Assembly (NCBI RefSeq): GCF_002564045.1
Contig: NZ_PDJK01000002.1
Coordinates: forward strand, 1,364,001 to 1,428,000
Direction of reading: 5' to 3'
DNA from: Amycolatopsis sulphurea
Lineage (GTDB): Bacteria; Actinomycetota; Actinomycetes; Mycobacteriales; Pseudonocardiaceae
Length of the DNA stretch: 64,000 nucleotides
The notes under the pieces: generated by a model
What the model was told of the DNA's origin: nothing
Seen by the model: the letters and a program-made list of their open reading frames with translations, nothing else
Databases searched by the model: none
Made by a program: the position numbers and the translations under genes
Shown here: one piece after another, positions 25,303 through 34,368 of the stretch
Layout of the letters: each line of letters opens with the position of its first letter
Numbering within the stretch: position 1 is the stretch's first letter

Positions 25303-26399
25303 ACCGCACCGCCTTCCGCGACCGAGGAACCCTTACCGGCCAACGCGCGTCCCACGCGCCGCTGTTCGGCGGCGAGGTCGGCGCGGCGCACGATCTCGTA
25401 CGCGACGACGACCGACAGCACGATGATGCCCTGCATGATCGTCGCGATCTCCTTGGACACGTTGATCTGCTCCAGCGACACCGCCGAGGTGTCCAGGAAC
25501 GCCCACAGCAGCGCGCCGAGCGCGATGCCACCCGGATGGTTACGGCCGAGCAGCGCCACCGCGATACCGGTGAAGCCGTACATCTGCGTGGCAGTGATGC
25601 CGTAGGTGTAGTCACGGCCGAGCAGCTCCGGCATGGCGATCAGACCGGCCACCGCACCGGAGAGCAGCATCGCGATCAGCGTCATCTTCTTCGCGCTGAC
25701 ACCACCGGCCGCGGCCGCCGTGGCCGACTCACCGCTCGCCTTGAGTTCGAAACCGAACCGCGTGCGGTTGAGCATGAACCAGTAGGCGACGCCGATCACG
25801 AGCGCGATGAGCACGAAGCCGAACAGCGTGCCCGAGCCGATCGGGATACCCGGGATCCGGCCGGACGGCGCGATCACCCGCGTGCCGATGTTGTTGCCGG
25901 TCTGCACGCCGAACTGGTCGGCGTTCACCAGGAACGCGATGATGCCCGCCACGATCGAGTTCAGCATGATCGTGGAGATGACCTCGCTGACCCCGCGGGT
26001 CACCTTCAGCACCGCCGGAATCGTCGCGTACAACGCGCCGGACAGCAGGGCGACGAGCAGGATCACGATGACGTGGAGGACCGGCGGCAGCTTCAGTGCG
26101 CCACCGACGATCGCGGCGACCACCGCGGCGAACCGGTACTGGCCCTCGACCCCGATGTTGAACAGGTTCATCTGGAAGCCGATGGCCACCGCGAGCCCGG
26201 ACAGGTAGTACACGCATCCCAGGTTCACCGTGTCGACCGCGGTCGAGCCCTTGACCAGCTGGCTCACCATGGTTCCGTACGCCTGCAACGGATCGGCGCC
26301 GGAGATGATGAGCGCGATCGCCGACAGCAGCAGCGCGAAGACGATCGCGAGCAGAGGCGGCAGCAGCCGCGTGCGCCACGAACTCACTCCGGACTTCAC
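25299..26399 (-). CDS. Nucleoside ABC transporter permease (NupP type)
   Basis: A protein of 366 residues with about eight to ten helices. Family hallmarks are FNIGVEGQYRFAAVVAAIVG, VTRGVSEVISTIMLNSIVAG and ELKASGESATAAAAGGVSAK, as in the RbsC-like permeases of nucleoside importers. GTG start overlaps the stop of the ATPase gene (GTGA), and its stop overlaps the NupQ-type gene, so the channel subunits are made in equal amounts. Confidence 0.9.
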   Translation of the reverse strand: MKSGVSSWRTRLLPPLLAIVFALLLSAIALIISGADPLQAYGTMVSQLVKGSTAVDTVNLGCVYYLSGLAVAIGFQMNLFNIGVEGQYRFAAVVAAIVGGALKLPPVLHVIVILLVALLSGALYATIPAVLKVTRGVSEVISTIMLNSIVAGIIAFLVNADQFGVQTGNNIGTRVIAPSGRIPGIPIGSGTLFGFVLIALVIGVAYWFMLNRTRFGFELKASGESATAAAAGGVSAKKMTLIAMLLSGAVAGLIAMPELLGRDYTYGITATQMYGFTGIAVALLGRNHPGGIALGALLWAFLDTSAVSLEQINVSKEIATIMQGIIVLSVVVAYEIVRRADLAAEQRRVGRALAGKGSSVAEGGAV

Positions 26400-27961
26400 T
26401 GGACCTCTTCTCCCTCTCCCGCGGCACCGGTCATCGCGGAGCCGAGTTCCTGCGGGGTCACCGTGGCCGGGTTCGCCGAACTCACCAGCCGTCCGCGCAG
26501 CATCACGCGGATCGTGTCGGACAGCCCGATCAGCTCGTCGAGGTCGGCGGAGATCAGCAGCACCGCGAGCCCGTCCGCGCGGGCCTGGCGGATCTGCTCC
26601 CAGATCAGCGCCTGCGCGCCGACGTCCACCCCGCGCGTCGGGTGCGAAGCGATCAGCAGTACCGGATCACCGGACAACTCCCGCCCGACGATCAGCTTCT
26701 GCTGGTTACCACCGGACAGCGCGGCCGCGGGCACCTCGATGCCCGGCGTGCGCACGTCGTACTCGCGCACGATCCGTTCGGTGTCCCGGCGAGCGCCGGC
26801 GATGTCGAGCAATTGCCCGCTGGAGACCGGCTTACGCGTCTGGTAACCGAGTATCCGGTTGACCCACAACGGTTGCGTAAGCAGCAGGCTGTGCCGCGTG
26901 CGGTCCTCGGCGATGTAGCCGATGCCCGCTTCCCGGCGCGCCAGCGTGCCGAGCTTGACCAGGTCGTGCACCTTCCCGTCGGTCTCGGACAGCTCGATGT
27001 GCCCGCCGCTCGCCCTGCGCATGCCCATGATCGTCTCGACCAGCTCGGTCTGGCCATTGCCTTCGACACCGGCGATACCGAGCACCTCCCCCGCGTGCAC
27101 GGTGAAGGAGATGTCGTCGAGCACGGTGCGCGCCGAGCCCTCGGCCGACAGCCGAAGCTCGCGCACGCGCAGTACTTCGCGCTCGGTCACGGTGGACTCG
27201 CGCGTTTCCGGGCTGGGCAGCTCCGAACCGACCATCATCTCGGCGAGCTGACGGCTCGTGATGGTCTTCGGATCGACCGTGCCGACCGTGGTGCCGCGGC
27301 GGATCACGGTCACCGTGTCCGCGATGGCACGCACTTCGTCGAGCTTGTGCGAGATGAACAGGAAGGTGTAGCCGTCGTCCTTCATCCCGCGGACGGTCCC
27401 GAACAGCGCGTCGACCTCCTGCGGCACGAGCACCGCGGTCGGCTCGTCCAGGATGATGATCTTCGCGCCGCGGTAGAGCACCTTCACGATCTCCACGCGC
27501 TGGCGATCGGCCACGCCGAGTTCCTCCAGCAACGCGTCCGGCTTCGCGTGCAGCCCGGTCTGCTCGGCCAGCTTCGCCAGCCGGGACCGCGCCGCGCGGC
27601 CGATGCCGTGCAGGCCCTCCGCGCCGAGGAACACGTTCTCCGCGACGGTGAGATTGTCCGCGAGCATGAAGTGCTGGTGCACCATGCCGATACCGGCCCG
27701 GATGGCGTCCTGCGGGTTGCGCAGCCTCACCTCGGTGCCATTGATCGCGACGGCGCCCTCATCGGGCTGCTGCATCCCGTAGAGAATCTTCATCAGGGTC
27801 GACTTGCCCGCGCCGTTCTCCCCGCACAGCGCGTGCACCTCGCCCGCTGCCACGGTGAGATTGACATCGGAGTTGGCGACCACGCCGGGAAACCGCTTGG
27901 TGATACCGGTCAGCTGAACGGCCGGGGTGCCGGGTACGGCGCCGGCCTCGGTTGCGCTCAT
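26396..27961 (-). CDS. Nucleoside ABC transporter ATP-binding protein (NupO type)
   Basis: A protein of 521 residues with two fused ATPase halves, as in RbsA/MglA/NupO. The first half has Walker A GENGAGKS (near residue 47) and Walker B KIIILDEPTAVL. The second half has the degenerate Walker A GVEGNGQTE and signature LSGGNQQKL followed by LLIASHPTRGVD, the usual asymmetry in which only one site is fully canonical. It powers the NupP/NupQ channel fed by the BMP lipoprotein encoded upstream. The start ATG has only a weak ribosome site. Confidence 0.9.
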   Translation of the reverse strand: MSATEAGAVPGTPAVQLTGITKRFPGVVANSDVNLTVAAGEVHALCGENGAGKSTLMKILYGMQQPDEGAVAINGTEVRLRNPQDAIRAGIGMVHQHFMLADNLTVAENVFLGAEGLHGIGRAARSRLAKLAEQTGLHAKPDALLEELGVADRQRVEIVKVLYRGAKIIILDEPTAVLVPQEVDALFGTVRGMKDDGYTFLFISHKLDEVRAIADTVTVIRRGTTVGTVDPKTITSRQLAEMMVGSELPSPETRESTVTEREVLRVRELRLSAEGSARTVLDDISFTVHAGEVLGIAGVEGNGQTELVETIMGMRRASGGHIELSETDGKVHDLVKLGTLARREAGIGYIAEDRTRHSLLLTQPLWVNRILGYQTRKPVSSGQLLDIAGARRDTERIVREYDVRTPGIEVPAAALSGGNQQKLIVGRELSGDPVLLIASHPTRGVDVGAQALIWEQIRQARADGLAVLLISADLDELIGLSDTIRVMLRGRLVSSANPATVTPQELGSAMTGAAGEGEEVQ

Positions 27962-27994
27962 CGGAAGAACGTCCCCGTTCTGTCGAAACGCGCG

Positions 27995-28026
27995 AGGGCT
28001 CGGAAGGAAGCTTCCTTCCGAGCCCT
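27995..28026 (-). terminator. Perfect 32-base palindrome between BMP lipoprotein and ATPase genes
   Basis: Arms AGGGCTCGGAAGGAAG and CTTCCTTCCGAGCCCT meet without a spacer. The structure begins 15 bases after the lipoprotein stop and ends 34 bases before the ATPase start. Such hairpins in ABC operons usually stop most transcripts or protect the 3' end of the binding-protein mRNA, giving more binding protein than ATPase. Confidence 0.75.
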
Positions 28027-28040
28027 GGCACGTGGGTCTG

Positions 28041-29192
28041 CTACTTGGCCGGCTTGTCCGAAACCGTGATGGCGCCAGAGATGATCTGGGCCTTGTAGCC
28101 GTCGAGGACATCCTTGATGTCGTCGACCTTGCCACCGGAGGTGGAGTAGCCGACGCCGTCGACCTTCAGGTCGAAGCGCTTCGGCAGCGAACCGAGGTCG
28201 TTCTTCGCGACCGCCCGCAGGAATCCGAAGACCGCGACGTCGACCCGCTTCACCATGGAGGTGAGGATGATGTCCTTGTCCGCGGCGACGGTCTTCTGGT
28301 TGTACTGGTCGGAGTCCACGCCGATGGCCAGCGCGTTGGCCGACTTCGCGGCGTCGAACACGCCCTTGCCGGAGGCACCGGCGGCGTGGTAGACGACGTC
28401 CGCGCCCTTGGCGATCTCCGCGGCCGCCTTGGCGTTGCCCTTGGCGGGGTCCTGGAAACCGGTGTTGTCCCCGGCCGGGGTGAGGTACTCGTCCTCGATC
28501 TTGATCTTGTCCGAAGCCGCCTTCGCACCCTGCAGGTACCCGGCCTCGAACTTCTGGATCAACGGGGTGTTCACCCCGCCCACGAAACCGACGTGGCAGT
28601 TCTTGCTCTTGTACGCGGCAGCGACACCGGCCAGGAACGAGCCCTGCTCCTCGGCGAAGACCAGCGGGGTCACGTTCGGCAGGGTGATCGTGTCGTCGTC
28701 GACGATCGCGAACTTGATGTCCGGATGCTTGGTGGCGACCGTCTTCACCGCCGACTCGTAGGCGAAGCCCACTGCGACGATCGGGTTCAGCCCCTGGCCC
28801 GCCATTTGCTCCAGCCGCTGCTGCCGAGCCGCTTCGCTCTCGGTCGGGCTCGCCGTGCTCTCCTGCACCGACGGCACGCCCAGCTCGGCCTTCGCCCGGT
28901 CGGTACCGGCCGCAGCCGCGTCGTTGAACGACGCGTCCCCTCGGCCGCCGACGTCGAAGGCCAGGCCGACCTTCAGCTTGCTGCCGTCGACTTTGCCCCC
29001 GTCGGTGGTGCTGCTCGTGGCAGCGGCGGGCGCGGCAGGCGGCTTCGGTGCGGCGACGCAGCCAGATCCGGAGCTGTTGTCCCCCGAGCCGGACGCGGTG
29101 TTGCTCTTGCCACTGTCCTTCGCACACCCGGCCAGGGCCAGCACCCCGGCCATGCCCACGGCGGCCAGCGCGGTTCCACGCATGCGACGCAA
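28041..29192 (-). CDS. BMP-family nucleoside-binding lipoprotein
   Basis: A protein of 383 residues from the TTG at 29192, preferred because GGGAGGGAG lies at proper distance; the ATG nine bases inside is the alternative. Signal peptide and lipobox LAGC anchor it outside. A Ser/Gly/Ala linker precedes the Bmp domain (KVGLAFDVGGRGDASFNDAA, VGFAYESAVKTVA, VGFVGGVNTPLIQKFEAGY, VYHAAGASGKGVFDAA). BMP proteins bind purine and pyrimidine nucleosides. First gene of the salvage operon. Confidence 0.9.
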   Translation of the reverse strand: MRRMRGTALAAVGMAGVLALAGCAKDSGKSNTASGSGDNSSGSGCVAAPKPPAAPAAATSSTTDGGKVDGSKLKVGLAFDVGGRGDASFNDAAAAGTDRAKAELGVPSVQESTASPTESEAARQQRLEQMAGQGLNPIVAVGFAYESAVKTVATKHPDIKFAIVDDDTITLPNVTPLVFAEEQGSFLAGVAAAYKSKNCHVGFVGGVNTPLIQKFEAGYLQGAKAASDKIKIEDEYLTPAGDNTGFQDPAKGNAKAAAEIAKGADVVYHAAGASGKGVFDAAKSANALAIGVDSDQYNQKTVAADKDIILTSMVKRVDVAVFGFLRAVAKNDLGSLPKRFDLKVDGVGYSTSGGKVDDIKDVLDGYKAQIISGAITVSDKPAK

Positions 29193-29755
29193 GTGTGTCT
29201 CCCTCCCCGCTGATCCAGCGGACGATCCGAGAAAGAACCCGGCGACGTTGCCGGGCTCAACCGCAAGACCGTACCCAACGGTAAGGAAGACGCCATAGCA
29301 ACTGCACGCTACGTAACACAAACGTTTACTCAGCGGCTCGATCCAGCGCCGTTCGTGTACACAAAGTGATCAATGTGACCACGCTCCGCAGGGTCGATCC
29401 GCAGAACTCACGCGTGCGGGTCAGTCGAATCGGGGAGACCACCCGGCCGGACCGGCACTGTGCGTGTCCACAGTGGACCCGAACGGAACCGGCGGGACCG
29501 CCCACCCGGCCCCGGCGTGGCCTGGAACACACGTCCGGGCACCGCGGTCCGCTCCCGATGTCTGGTCCATCACAGAGACGAACCCGGAGGTGAGCCAGGC
29601 ACCAGGGTCGGGTCTAGCATCCCTGGCATCCACGCTCGCGTGAGCCCCTGATCTCGGCACCGCCGCCGGTGTTGTCCCTCGTGGACCGACCCCGGCGAGT
29701 GCGGAGGACTCCGGTCACCGGGCACGACAGTCATGACGTTGGAGGCCGTTCACCG
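29193..29755. other. Divergent promoter region between bmp operon and sdh operon
   Basis: A 563-base gap without a credible gene. On the minus strand TTGTGT, 17 bases, CTATGG could be a -35/-10 pair for the lipoprotein gene, overlapping the palindrome AAACGTTT (29320-29327). A TGTACA palindrome is near 29357. On the plus strand GGAGGCCG at 29741 is the ribosome site of sdhC. Nothing else is recognised. Confidence 0.4.
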
Positions 29756-30205
29756 ATGTCCACCACGGCGAGCACTGCCGCTGAGCCAGCGGCGGGGGCG
29801 AGCGATCGGGCGGGTGCCTCACGCCGGCAGGGATCCTTCTACCGGGGCGACCCGGGCATGTGGTCCTGGGTGCTGCACCGCATCACCGGCGTGCTGACAT
29901 TCTTCTTCCTGTTCGTGCACGTGCTCGACACCGCACTCGTGCGCGTGTCGCCGAACACCTACGACCAGGTGATCGAGACGTACAAGACGCCACTCGTGAA
30001 CCTGCTCGAGGTCGGCCTGGTCGGCGCGGTGCTGTTCCACGCGCTCAACGGCCTGCGCGTGATGCTGGTCGACTTCTGGGCCAAGGGCCCGAAGTACCAG
30101 AAGACGATGCTGTGGGTGATCGGCGTGGTCTGGGTCGTGGTGATGGTTCCGGGTGCGTTCTTCATGCTCAAGCGCACCGTCGAAACGCTCTTCGGGGGTG
30201 CCTGA
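29756..30205 (+). CDS. sdhC: Succinate dehydrogenase cytochrome b subunit
   Basis: A protein of 149 residues with three membrane helices. SWVLHRITGVLTFFFLFVH starts the first helix, and FHALNGLRVMLVDF holds the likely heme-ligand His, as in SdhC. It anchors the enzyme and passes electrons to menaquinone. The start is the ATG after GGAGGCCGTTCACCG. The stop overlaps the sdhD start (TGATG). First gene of sdhCDAB. Confidence 0.9.
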   Translation: MSTTASTAAEPAAGASDRAGASRRQGSFYRGDPGMWSWVLHRITGVLTFFFLFVHVLDTALVRVSPNTYDQVIETYKTPLVNLLEVGLVGAVLFHALNGLRVMLVDFWAKGPKYQKTMLWVIGVVWVVVMVPGAFFMLKRTVETLFGGA

Positions 30206-30621
30206 TGGCCGACGCTCTGCTTCTGGACAAGCCGCGCGCACCGCGGCGCCCGGCCGCCCGGCGCAGCAACTTCGAGCTCTACAGCTGGCTGTTCATGCGC
30301 ATCTCCGGGCTCGCGCTGATCATCCTGGTGCTCGGCCACCTGCTGATCATGAACGTCCTCGACGGCGGCGTGCACCGGATCAACTGGGGCTTCGTGGCCG
30401 GCCGCTGGGCCTCGCCGTTCTGGCAGTTCTGGGACCTGGCGATGCTGTGGCTCGCGGAGATCCACGGCGGCAACGGCCTGCGCACGATCATCGACGACTA
30501 CGCGCGCAAGGACTCCACGCGGTTCTGGCTGAAGATCGTGCTGTACGTCTCGATGGTGCTGATCCTGGCCGTCGGCACGATGGTGATCTTCACGTTCGAC
30601 CCCGAGATGCCTGCCTCCTGA
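30205..30621 (+). CDS. sdhD: Succinate dehydrogenase hydrophobic membrane anchor
   Basis: A protein of 138 residues with three membrane helices (RISGLALIILVLGHLLIM first, with a His). The second segment contains AEIHGGNGLRTIIDDYARKD, matching the quinone-site region of actinobacterial SdhD. Forms the membrane part of complex II with SdhC. Start overlaps the sdhC stop by one base. Confidence 0.9.
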   Translation: MADALLLDKPRAPRRPAARRSNFELYSWLFMRISGLALIILVLGHLLIMNVLDGGVHRINWGFVAGRWASPFWQFWDLAMLWLAEIHGGNGLRTIIDDYARKDSTRFWLKIVLYVSMVLILAVGTMVIFTFDPEMPAS

Positions 30622-30657
30622 CGGCGTAACCACCACGAGCAAGCGGAGCCTTTTCCC

Positions 30658-32412
30658 ATGCAGTTCCACAAGTACGACGTGGTGATCGTCGGCGCCGGCG
30701 GCGCCGGGATGCGCGCGGCCATCGAGTCCGGCCAGCGCGCGCGCACCGCGGTCCTCACCAAGCTCTACCCGACCCGCTCCCACACCGGCGCGGCACAGGG
30801 CGGCATGTGCGCCGCGCTGGCCAACGTCGAGGAGGACAACTGGGAGTGGCACACCTTCGACACCGTCAAGGGCGGTGACTACCTGGTCGACCAGGACGCC
30901 GCGGAGATCATGGCCAAGGAGGCCATCGACGCGGTCCTCGACCTGGAGAAGATGGGCCTGCCGTTCAACCGCACGCCCGAGGGCAAGATCGACCAGCGCC
31001 GGTTCGGCGGGCACACCCGTGACCACGGCAAGGCCGCGGTGCGCCGCGCCTGCTACGCCGCGGACCGCACCGGGCACATGATCCTGCAGACGCTGTACCA
31101 GAACTGCGTCAAGCACGGCACCGAGTTCTTCAACGAGTTCTACGTGCTCGACCTCGTGCTGTCCGAAGACGAGCAGGGCAACCCGATCGCCTCCGGCGTG
31201 GTGGCCTACGAACTGGCCACCGGCGAGCTGCACGTGTTCCAGGCCAAGTCGATCGTGTTCGCCTCCGGCGGCGCGGGCAAGATCTTCAAGACCACCTCGA
31301 ACGCGCACACACTGACCGGGGACGGCCTCGGCATCATCTTCCGCAAGGGCCTGCCGCTGGAGGACATGGAGTTCTTCCAGTTCCACCCGACCGGCCTCGC
31401 CGGGCTGGGCATCCTGATCTCCGAGGCGGTCCGCGGCGAGGGCGGCATCCTGCGCAACGCCGACGGCGAGCGGTTCATGGAGCGTTACGCCCCCACCATC
31501 AAGGACCTCGCGCCGCGCGACATCGTCGCCCGGTCGATGGTCCAGGAGGTGCTGCAGGGCCGGGGCTGCGGGCCGAACAAGGACTACGTGGTCCTGGACG
31601 TGACCCACCTGCCGGTCGAGGTCCTGGAGACCAAGCTGCCGGACATCACCGAGTTCTCCCGCACCTACCTCGGTGTGGACCCGGTGAAGGAGCCGGTGCC
31701 GGTGTTCCCGACCTGTCACTACGTGATGGGCGGCATCCCGACCAACATCCACGGCGAAGCGTTGCGCGACAACGAGAACGTGATCCCCGGCCTGTACGCC
31801 GCGGGTGAGGTCGCCTGCGTGTCCGTGCACGGGTCGAACCGGCTGGGCACCAACTCGCTGCTGGACATCAACGTGTTCGGCCGCCGGGCGGGCATCGCCG
31901 CCGCGGAGTACGCGCTCGCGCACGAGCACGTCGAGCTGCCGGAGAACCCGACCACGCTGGTCGAGGACCAGCTGGCGCTGCTGCTGTCCGAGCACGGCGA
32001 CGAGCGCGTCGCCGACATCCGCAAGGAAATGCAGCAGACGATGGACTCGCACGCGTCGGTGTACCGCACCGAGGACACCCTCAAGCAGGCGCTGACCGAC
32101 ATCCAGTCGCTGAAGGACCGCTACGCCCGGATCACCGTGGCGGACAAGGGCAAGCGGTACAACACCGACCTGCTCGAAGCCGTCGAGCTGGGCTTCCTGC
32201 TGGAGCTGGCCGAGGTGCTGGTCGCCGGGGCGATCGCGCGCAAGGAGTCCCGCGGCGGGCACGCCCGCGAGGACTACCCGAACCGCGACGACACGAACTT
32301 CATGCGGCACACCATGGCCTACAAGCAGGGCGACGGCCTGCGCGCGGACATCCGGCTGGACTACAAGCCGGTCACCTTCACCCGCTACGAACCGATGGAG
32401 CGGAAGTACTGA
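30658..32412 (+). CDS. sdhA: Succinate dehydrogenase flavoprotein subunit
   Basis: A protein of 584 residues, normal length. FAD motif VGAGGAG at 11-17, His42 in RSHTGAAQGG for covalent FAD, the dicarboxylate loop in FGGHTRDHGKAAVRRACYAA, and the catalytic region FPTCHYVMGGIPTN with VHGSNRLGTNSLLD. It oxidises succinate to fumarate in the TCA cycle at the inner face of the membrane. The stop overlaps the sdhB start. Confidence 0.96.
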   Translation: MQFHKYDVVIVGAGGAGMRAAIESGQRARTAVLTKLYPTRSHTGAAQGGMCAALANVEEDNWEWHTFDTVKGGDYLVDQDAAEIMAKEAIDAVLDLEKMGLPFNRTPEGKIDQRRFGGHTRDHGKAAVRRACYAADRTGHMILQTLYQNCVKHGTEFFNEFYVLDLVLSEDEQGNPIASGVVAYELATGELHVFQAKSIVFASGGAGKIFKTTSNAHTLTGDGLGIIFRKGLPLEDMEFFQFHPTGLAGLGILISEAVRGEGGILRNADGERFMERYAPTIKDLAPRDIVARSMVQEVLQGRGCGPNKDYVVLDVTHLPVEVLETKLPDITEFSRTYLGVDPVKEPVPVFPTCHYVMGGIPTNIHGEALRDNENVIPGLYAAGEVACVSVHGSNRLGTNSLLDINVFGRRAGIAAAEYALAHEHVELPENPTTLVEDQLALLLSEHGDERVADIRKEMQQTMDSHASVYRTEDTLKQALTDIQSLKDRYARITVADKGKRYNTDLLEAVELGFLLELAEVLVAGAIARKESRGGHAREDYPNRDDTNFMRHTMAYKQGDGLRADIRLDYKPVTFTRYEPMERKY

Positions 32413-33176
32413 TGACCACGGCCACCCCGGAAGCCACGACGGCTTCCGAAACCCACACGCCGATCACCGTCACCTTGAAGATCCTGCGGTTCAACCCCGA
32501 GGTCGACGAGGAGCCGCACTGGGAGTCCTACGACGTCCCGGCGCAGCCGACGGACCGGGTGCTCAACCTGTTGTTCTACGTCAAGGATTATCTGGACGGC
32601 ACCTTCGCCTTCCGCCGCTCGTGCGCGCACGGCGTGTGCGGCTCGGACGCCATGCAGATCAACGGGATCAACCGGCTGGCCTGCAAGGTGCTGCTGAAGG
32701 ATCTGCTGAAGCCGGGCAAGAAGACCGAGATCAGCATCGCCCCGATCAAGGGCCTGACGACGTTGAAGGACCTCTACGTCGACATGGACCCGTTCTTCGA
32801 GGCCTACCGCGCGGTCAAGCCGTACCTGATCGCCTACGGCAACGAGCCCACCCGCGAGCGGATCCAGTCCCAGGCCGACCGCGACCGGTTCGACGACACC
32901 ACCAAGTGCATCCTCTGCGCCTGCTGCACGTCGTCCTGCCCGGTCTACTGGAACGACGGCTCGTACTTCGGCCCGGCCGCGATCGTCAACGCGCACCGGT
33001 TCATCTTCGACTCGCGGGACGAAGGCGCCGAGGAACGCCTGGACATCCTGAACGACTCGGAAGGCGTCTGGCGCTGCCGCACGACCTTCAACTGCACCGA
33101 CGCCTGCCCCCGCGGCATCCAGGTGACGAAGGCGATCCAGGAAGTCAAGCGCGCACTCCTATTCAAACGCGTCTGA
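32412..33176 (+). CDS. sdhB: Succinate dehydrogenase iron-sulfur subunit
   Basis: A protein of 254 residues. The [2Fe-2S] cluster ligands lie in RRSCAHGVCGSDAMQING plus LACK. The [4Fe-4S] motif is CILCACCTSSCP, and the remaining Cys for the [3Fe-4S]/[4Fe-4S] pair are in RCRTTFNCTDACPRGI. It relays electrons from the SdhA flavin to the membrane quinone. Start overlaps the sdhA stop (TGATG). Last gene of the operon, followed by palindrome copy 6. Confidence 0.95.
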   Translation: MTTATPEATTASETHTPITVTLKILRFNPEVDEEPHWESYDVPAQPTDRVLNLLFYVKDYLDGTFAFRRSCAHGVCGSDAMQINGINRLACKVLLKDLLKPGKKTEISIAPIKGLTTLKDLYVDMDPFFEAYRAVKPYLIAYGNEPTRERIQSQADRDRFDDTTKCILCACCTSSCPVYWNDGSYFGPAAIVNAHRFIFDSRDEGAEERLDILNDSEGVWRCRTTFNCTDACPRGIQVTKAIQEVKRALLFKRV

Positions 33177-33193
33177 CGCTGCTTGGCTTAAAA

Positions 33194-33246
33194 GCTGTGA
33201 AGGGTCCCTTCACGGACATATCGTCCGTGAAGGGACCCTTCACAGC
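33194..33246. terminator. GTGAAGGG-family palindrome, copy 6
   Basis: Arms GTGAAGGGTCCCTTCAC / GTGAAGGGACCCTTCAC, loop GGAC-ATATC-GTCC, outer GCT/AGC. It lies just after sdhB and before a gene on the same strand. The ATATC loop is shared only with copy 7, on the other side of that gene. Confidence 0.75.
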
Positions 33247-33335
33247 CCTTGGTGAGGTATCCACAAGGCCGCCGGTTGTCCACAGATCGACGGTGGGTCG
33301 GCCGCGGGTGGCTGGTGCTGAGGCACAGTCGATGG

Positions 33336-34301
33336 ATGAAGCAACGAGGTCACTGGGCCGCGCGGCCCGAGGTACTCGCCGAGCACAGCACCAACCAGGT
33401 GATTCGGGTGAGTGCGCTCGAATCGCTCGACATGCACAGCAAGGGCATCTACCGAAGATGCCTGCCCGGCGGGCCATGGAAAAGACTCTTGCCGGGAATC
33501 ATTCTCCTGCACAACGGCGAGGCGACAGCTGATCAGCTCGTCCAGGCTGCCCTGTTGTACGCTGGCGAATCAGCGATCGTCACCGGCGGAGAAGCTTGCC
33601 TGAGACACGGCATGCGCCTTTCCAGCACCGTCGGCCCACGGCAGGTTCACCTGCTGATCCCGCACCGGCAGAGAGTGAACGGCGCTGAATTCGTACGCAT
33701 CGAGCGGACCCACACTCTCCCCGCGCCGTGGATACGTGCGGGGTTTCCCCTCGCCCCGCCGGTCCGGTCGGCTACTGACCTGCTCCGCCGGACACCGAGC
33801 GCTGAGGCCGCGCGCCACGTTCTGATCGAAGCGATCCAGCACGGCGGCTGTTCGCCAGATGCACTGCTGGATGAACTGAATCGCGGCACCAAGCGAGGGA
33901 CCGCGATCCCCCGCCGGCTGCTCGCCGATTGGTCGGACATCCGGTCCGTAGCCGAAGACGAAGCCCGCAAGCTGGCGAAACGGCTGGCGCACCCGCCAAG
34001 CCACCAGAACGAGGTGCTGTACGACCACGCAGGCAGATACGCGGGCCGGCCCGACTTCTGGTGGGACGACGTCGGCCTGGCCTGGGAGATCGATTCGATG
34101 GAATTCCATTTCAAGTCAGCCGACTATGCCCGCACCCTGCAACGGAACACGCGTTACGCGGCGCTGGGCATCGCCGTCGTGCAAACGCTGCCGAGCCGCG
34201 TGCGCACCGACCCGGACGCGGTACTGGCGGAACTCACCGATGCCTACCGCGCAGCCACACTCCGCCCACGTCCACCCGTCTCCCTACGTCGCGCGGCTTA
34301 A
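33336..34301 (+). CDS. AbiEi-antitoxin-like/DUF559-like protein
   Basis: A protein of 321 residues. The N-terminal half resembles the wHTH-plus-linker part of type IV toxin-antitoxin AbiEi-like proteins (SKGIYRRCLPGGPWKRLLPG, LYAGESAIVTGGEACLRHGM). The C-terminal third reads LYDHAGRYAGRPDFWWDDVG and AWEIDSMEFHFKSADYARTL, matching the PD-(D/E)xK-like DUF559/Vsr fold with D, ExD and H positions in place. Such proteins are abundant in actinomycetes, usually without a partner toxin; their role is unknown. The gene stands alone, bracketed by palindromes 6 and 7. The start ATG lacks a strong ribosome site, so it is uncertain. Confidence 0.7.
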   Translation: MKQRGHWAARPEVLAEHSTNQVIRVSALESLDMHSKGIYRRCLPGGPWKRLLPGIILLHNGEATADQLVQAALLYAGESAIVTGGEACLRHGMRLSSTVGPRQVHLLIPHRQRVNGAEFVRIERTHTLPAPWIRAGFPLAPPVRSATDLLRRTPSAEAARHVLIEAIQHGGCSPDALLDELNRGTKRGTAIPRRLLADWSDIRSVAEDEARKLAKRLAHPPSHQNEVLYDHAGRYAGRPDFWWDDVGLAWEIDSMEFHFKSADYARTLQRNTRYAALGIAVVQTLPSRVRTDPDAVLAELTDAYRAATLRPRPPVSLRRAA

Positions 34302-34306
34302 GGCCT

Positions 34307-34353
34307 GTGAGGGGTCCCTTCACGGACATATCGTCCGTGAAGGGACCCCTCAC
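34307..34353. terminator. GTGAGGGG-family palindrome, copy 7
   Basis: Arms GTGAGGGGTCCCTTCAC / GTGAAGGGACCCCTCAC, loop GGAC-ATATC-GTCC. The left arm has G where other copies have A, and the right arm has the matching C, so the long hairpin stays perfect while the self-pairing of each arm is weakened. It lies between the convergent AbiEi-like and subtilase genes. Confidence 0.75.
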
Positions 34354-34368
34354 AGCCCTGGGGGCAAC

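Noticed and set aside
29193..29755. tRNA or riboswitch in the bmp-sdh gap
   Set aside because: No cloverleaf, T-loop sequence or riboswitch-like conserved core could be found by eye.
29959..32310. A 783-codon minus-strand frame across sdhC-sdhA
   Set aside because: It is antisense to clear sdh genes, with Val/His/Arg-biased shadow translation.
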